From: Candidatus Bathyarchaeota archaeon RBG_13_60_20
Lineage (GTDB): Archaea; Thermoproteota; Bathyarchaeia; TCS64
Length of the DNA: 8,782 nt
NCBI GenBank assembly: GCA_001775965.1
Contig: MEZG01000080.1
Span: 1-8,782, forward strand
Direction: 5' to 3'
A model generated the notes under the pieces. The model was not told the DNA's origin. It made no database searches and was given only the letters and a program-made list of their open reading frames with translations. Position numbers and translations under genes: made by a program. Positions 6,020-8,782 of the stretch are shown here, one piece after another; positions within the stretch are counted from its first letter, which is position 1; each line of letters opens with the position of its first letter.

Positions 6020-6407
6020 ATGCGGACAAGCCTTTCCTTGTTCTGCTCACCTTCGACCTAGACGGCGAGATAGCCTTCGAGGAGGTTCACCCCAGCGCCC
6101 CGTACCGGGTCACACAGGGGGCGTACGGCCAAAGGAAGGGGGCATACCGGATACTGGGCCTCCTGGACAGGGCTGAGGTCAAGGCTACCTTTTGCATCGT
6201 CGGCCTCACCGCGGAGCGGTAACCTGAGGCCGTGGATGAGATCGTGTCGAAGTGCCACGAGGTGGCGTGCCACGGCTACACGCACCGCGGCTACAACGAC
6301 CTAAAGCCCGAAGAGGAGCGGGAGGGCATTATCAAGAGCCGGAAGATACTGGAGGAGTCTACGGTAGGAAGGTCGTAAGACCGCTGAACGGGCTCGACTC
6401 GAACTGA
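6020..6407 (+). pseudogene. Decayed polysaccharide deacetylase (NodB-like) gene
   Basis: In one frame the sequence encodes ADKPFLVLLTFDLDGE with the DxD motif of carbohydrate esterase family 4, then YGQRKGAYRILGLLDRAEVKATFCIVG. The frame stops at TAA 6220-6222, probably once a TAC tyrosine codon. It resumes directly as PEAVDEIV...HEVACHGYTHRGYNDL, which holds the metal-binding HGYTH motif, and continues to ILEESTVGR. Near 6369 the coding frame slips: reading AAG from there gives KVVRPLNGLDSN before TGA at 6405-6407. The nearest ATG codons (5999, 6020) are out of frame with the conserved part, so the start is also lost. Everything after motif 2, including the RxPxG arginine motif and the C-terminal half, is missing. 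The left boundary is uncertain. An intact enzyme would remove N- or O-acetyl groups from a polysaccharide; this copy should be inactive. Confidence 0.82.
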
Positions 6408-6410
6408 TTA

Positions 6411-7547
6411 TTATACCACGTAGACCTCTGCCTGCTTTGCGGTGGACCTGAAGTATTTCTCCTTGATGGCCCCGGTGAACCGTTCCACGTAGTCTCCCTC
6501 CACGAGGTTCACGGTGCAGCCTCCGAACCCGGCGCCCGTCATCCGAGCCCCGGCCACGCCCCTCATCTCCAGGGTGGCATCCACCAGAACGTCCAGCTCC
6601 CGGCAGCTCGCCTCGTAGTCGTGCCGGAGGCTCTCGTGGCTGTCGTACATGAGCTCACCGAACGCATCAACGTAGCCGCACCCAAGTAGCTCCACGGACT
6701 CCTGAACGCGCTGGTTCTCGGTGACCACGTGCCTGGCCCGCCTCTGGATTACGGGGGGCAGCTCGGCCCAGTGCTTGACGAGCATCTCCGGGGACACGTC
6801 CCTGAGGGAGGCGACCCCGGCCTCACGCTTCCCTATGATCCGGACGGCCTCCACGCACTGCAGCCTCCTCTCGTTATAGGCCGAGGAGGCCAGGTCCCTG
6901 CTCTTCATGGTGTTCACGACGACGACCCTGTGGTCGCGGGGCAGCTCGACTTGCCTGTGCTCGAGGGACCTGCAGTCGATGAACAGGGCCTTGCCTTGCT
7001 CCCCCAAGCTGGCCACGTACTGGTCCATGATGCCGCACTGGACGCCGACGAACTCGTTCTCCGCCCTCCTCGCCAGGTGGGCGGCAACCTCCGGGGCGAT
7101 GCTGATCCTGTTCAGGGAGGCGAAGGCCCTGAGGGATGCCACCAGAAGGGCGGCGGAGCTGCTGAGCCCGGCCCCTATGGGCACGTCGCCGTGGACGGCC
7201 ATGTCGGCGCCTATGAGCCTGTGGCCCTCGTCTGAGAGGACCCTGGCTACGCCCCTGATGTAGTCGCTCCACGGGTGCTCCGGGTCCTTCATCAGCGAAC
7301 TAAGACTGAACTCGGCGCGGTCACCCATGTCAGCGGCATGGACCCTGACCCTATCACCGATCCCAGGGGCGGCCGAAACCCAGACGTGCCGATCGATGGG
7401 TGCGGGGAGGACAAAGCCGTCGTTGTAGTCAGTGTGCTCCCCTATGAGGTTGACGCGGCCTGCTGCGCCGTTAACCCCCTGGGGCTCGCGGCCGTAGAGG
7501 CTTCTGTGAAGCTCCGCCGTGGCGCCCCTCAGGTCAGTCAAGGTCAC
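6411..7547 (-). CDS. galK: Galactokinase
   Basis: This 378-residue GHMP kinase phosphorylates galactose to galactose-1-phosphate in the Leloir pathway. The galactokinase signature GRVNLIGEHTDYNDG is at residues 30-44, with the sugar-binding Glu-His-Thr-Asp. The ATP-binding GHMP motif VPIGAGLSSSAA is at 122-133. CGIMDQ (171-176) supplies the catalytic Asp175, and GARMTGAGFGGC near residues 338-349 is the third conserved motif. Length and motif order are normal. The start is GTG, with GAGG six bases before it. A strong TATA box at 7574-7584 on the minus strand would start transcription only a few bases ahead of the GTG, so this gene appears to be expressed alone. No galT, galE or sugar transporter lies in the window. 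Its 3' end nearly touches the deacetylase remnant on the other strand. Confidence 0.95.
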   Translation of the reverse strand: MTLTDLRGATAELHRSLYGREPQGVNGAAGRVNLIGEHTDYNDGFVLPAPIDRHVWVSAAPGIGDRVRVHAADMGDRAEFSLSSLMKDPEHPWSDYIRGVARVLSDEGHRLIGADMAVHGDVPIGAGLSSSAALLVASLRAFASLNRISIAPEVAAHLARRAENEFVGVQCGIMDQYVASLGEQGKALFIDCRSLEHRQVELPRDHRVVVVNTMKSRDLASSAYNERRLQCVEAVRIIGKREAGVASLRDVSPEMLVKHWAELPPVIQRRARHVVTENQRVQESVELLGCGYVDAFGELMYDSHESLRHDYEASCRELDVLVDATLEMRGVAGARMTGAGFGGCTVNLVEGDYVERFTGAIKEKYFRSTAKQAEVYVV

Positions 7548-7573
7548 TCACAGCCTCATTGTATCGAGTGGCG

Positions 7574-7584
7574 GGTATATATAG
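7574..7584 (-). promoter_or_regulatory. TATA box of galK
   Basis: The minus strand reads CTATATATACC about 30 bases before the GTG start of galK. It is a near-ideal archaeal TATA element lying in the 57-base gap after the membrane protein gene, and it indicates that galK has its own promoter. Confidence 0.65.
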
Positions 7585-7604
7585 GCGGGGGGAGGGAGGC
7601 GGTT

Positions 7605-7946
7605 CTAGTCCCGTATCCCTCTGGACGCCAGAACCGCAGCCAGCCCCAGGACCACGTTGGCCGCTCCGTTGAGGAATATGGTGAACAGGATCAGCGGTAT
7701 CCCTGTGACCAGCACGAGGGCCCCGGCGACTGCCGCGGTCCTCCTGCTCGGCCTGGCGGCCGCGTACAGGCTCACAAGCCCCGCAAGGACCATGGCGATG
7801 GAAGCGTATCCCACTAGCTGGAAGAGCATGGCGTCTTCTCCCCCCACCCCCTGGAACCCTTTGATGCCTGCGGTGGCGAAAAACACGGCTCCGAACACCA
7901 CGTTGTGGATGCAAGCTAGGCCGAGTATTACCCTGGGAAGTCTCAA
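7605..7946 (-). CDS. Small four-helix membrane protein of unknown function
   Basis: The 113-residue protein is mostly hydrophobic, with four probable membrane helices at about residues 5-27, 40-63, 71-90 and 91-109. The loop between helices 2 and 3 (ARPSRRT) is positively charged and so probably cytoplasmic. No catalytic motif is visible and I do not recognise a family. The TTG start is the first usable codon, because an in-frame TAA lies three codons upstream; there is no Shine-Dalgarno, so a leaderless message is likely. An overlapping 163-codon frame on the same strand (7534-8025) is Arg/Gly-rich and lacks any fold signature, so I prefer this frame. The gene is divergent from the TPR gene and precedes galK on the same strand, but galK has its own TATA box. 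Confidence 0.65.
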   Translation of the reverse strand: MRLPRVILGLACIHNVVFGAVFFATAGIKGFQGVGGEDAMLFQLVGYASIAMVLAGLVSLYAAARPSRRTAAVAGALVLVTGIPLILFTIFLNGAANVVLGLAAVLASRGIRD

Positions 7947-8032
7947 TGAAACCCATTACACCCGGTGACGCGGAGGAGATATGAAGTTTTTTACTGCCAC
8001 GCGGGGTACCGTGTAGCTGAGACAAGTTGAGC

Positions 8033-8037
8033 GGAGG
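8033..8037 (+). promoter_or_regulatory. Shine-Dalgarno site fixing the TPR gene start
   Basis: GGAGG lies eight bases before the TTG at 8046 and decides the choice of that start. The 99-base divergent gap (7947-8045) also holds weak AT-rich stretches around 7977-7993 that might serve as TATA boxes for either side; none is convincing. Confidence 0.55.
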
Positions 8038-8045
8038 ACGACGAG

Positions 8046-8782
8046 TTGAGTGATCTGTTTGAGGCCCCCGAGGCTTTCAGCCTCTTCGGTGAGCCCCTGT
8101 ACAGGCGCCCCATAAGGCTCTGGCTCCCAACGGAGCCTGGTGCGTACGACGATAAGATGCGGGAGCTGGAGAGGGCGCGTGAGGACGCAGCCGCAGGGTA
8201 CCGGGTGAGCCCCGACAACCCGGAGGGGCTCCTGTGGCTCGGCCGCAGGACCGAGATACTGGGCTACTTCAACGAGGCCGCGGCCATCTACAGCGAGGGG
8301 GTGAGGCGGTGGCCCGACGACCCCAGGTTCTACAGGTTCAGGGGCCACAGGTTCGTGATCCTCCGCCGCATCAACCTGGCTCTGAGGGACTTCGCTAGGG
8401 CCGCGGCCCTCATCGAGGGGCGCCCCGACGAGCCGGAGCTGTATGCCAGCGGGGGGCCCAGCGCCGACAAGCTGGGCGTGTCCAGCTTCAACTGGAACGT
8501 CTACTACCACCAGGGGTTCACCTGCTTCGCGGCTGGGATGTTGGAGGAGGCGGCCGACGCCTACCGCCGGTGCATGGGGGTCGCCGACACCGCCGAGAGC
8601 AGGGTGGCCACCAGCCACTGGCTCTACATGGTGTTGGAGAGGCTGGGGCTCCGGGGCGAGGCAGCTAGGCTGCTGGAGCCCGTGGTGCCCGGGATGAGCC
8701 TCGTGGAGGTGGGCGACTACTACCAGACGCTCCTCATGTACAGGGGCGAGTCGGCGCCTGAGGAGCTGCTGGACGAGGCTAG
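8046..8782 (+). CDS. Tetratricopeptide repeat protein, 5' part
   Basis: The frame runs from TTG8046 to the right edge without a stop (245 codons, 3' end missing). After an N-terminal section beginning SDLFEAPEAFSLFGEPLYR, TPR-like helical pairs are seen at about residues 59-92 (LLWLGRRTEILGYFNEAAAI), 93-126, 149-182 (YYHQGFTCFAAGMLEEAADA) and 187-219 (SHWLYMVLERLGLRGEAARL). Alanine and glycine occupy the usual TPR packing positions. The overall pattern, from SLFGEPLYR through WLGRR, the RGHR motif and THWLYM-like segment, resembles a family of cytoplasmic TPR proteins of unknown function seen also in bacteria; this comparison is from memory. There is no signal peptide or membrane helix. It probably acts as a protein-protein scaffold. 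It is transcribed divergently from the small membrane protein gene. Confidence 0.82.
   Translation, partial: MSDLFEAPEAFSLFGEPLYRRPIRLWLPTEPGAYDDKMRELERAREDAAAGYRVSPDNPEGLLWLGRRTEILGYFNEAAAIYSEGVRRWPDDPRFYRFRGHRFVILRRINLALRDFARAAALIEGRPDEPELYASGGPSADKLGVSSFNWNVYYHQGFTCFAAGMLEEAADAYRRCMGVADTAESRVATSHWLYMVLERLGLRGEAARLLEPVVPGMSLVEVGDYYQTLLMYRGESAPEELLDEA

Noticed and set aside
6220..6222. Recoding (readthrough) of the TAA inside the deacetylase
   Set aside because: The same locus also has a frameshift, no in-frame start and a missing 3' half, so simple decay explains it better.
7534..8025. A 163-codon minus-strand frame overlapping the membrane protein
   Set aside because: It is Arg/Gly/His-rich low-complexity sequence typical of an off-frame reading of GC-rich DNA; the alternative frame gives four clean membrane helices.
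7956..8618. A 220-codon minus-strand frame opposite the TPR gene
   Set aside because: It is a GC-driven shadow rich in Pro, Gly and Val, while the plus strand encodes recognisable TPR units with a Shine-Dalgarno site.

Overview
The window looks archaeal, most likely from a GC-rich, probably thermophilic member of the Thermoproteota side of the tree. Reasons: A/T-rich TATA-like boxes lie about 25 bases before several gene starts, some leaders are very short or absent, TTG starts are very frequent, Arg is mostly AGG and Ile often ATA, and a tRNA-like gene lacks an encoded CCA end. No lineage is claimed below that level.

Layout. Bases 1-202 are the 3' end of a TIGR04076-type small protein gene. 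Bases 203-708 are AT-richer and hold no convincing protein gene. They contain two interlocked inverted repeats, a tRNA-like gene with its own TATA box but a damaged T arm, a possible folded RNA just after it, and the leader of the next gene. Bases 709-1752 encode a stand-alone class II (Ntn-type) glutamine amidotransferase. Bases 1753-4486 form an iron operon: a TATA box, a palindromic DtxR-type operator, an iron-dependent repressor fused to a FeoA domain, and FeoB, the ferrous iron transporter. The repressor probably binds the operator when Fe(II) is plentiful and shuts off both itself and FeoB.

Bases 4487-4529 separate convergent genes and carry repeated, complementary GTATTA/TAATAC hexamers. 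On the minus strand follow a uridine-kinase-like P-loop kinase (4530-5195) and an RraA/HMG-aldolase-like protein (5257-5904). Bases 6020-6407 are a decayed polysaccharide deacetylase gene (internal stop, frameshift, missing 3' half). It converges on galactokinase galK (6411-7547, minus). Upstream of galK are a four-helix membrane protein (7605-7946, minus) and, divergently, a TPR protein that runs off the window's right edge (8046-8782).

The clearest functional unit is the iron operon. The amidotransferase, kinase, RraA-like protein and galactokinase look like housekeeping or salvage functions with separate promoters. I see no CRISPR array, transposase, integrase or defence system.
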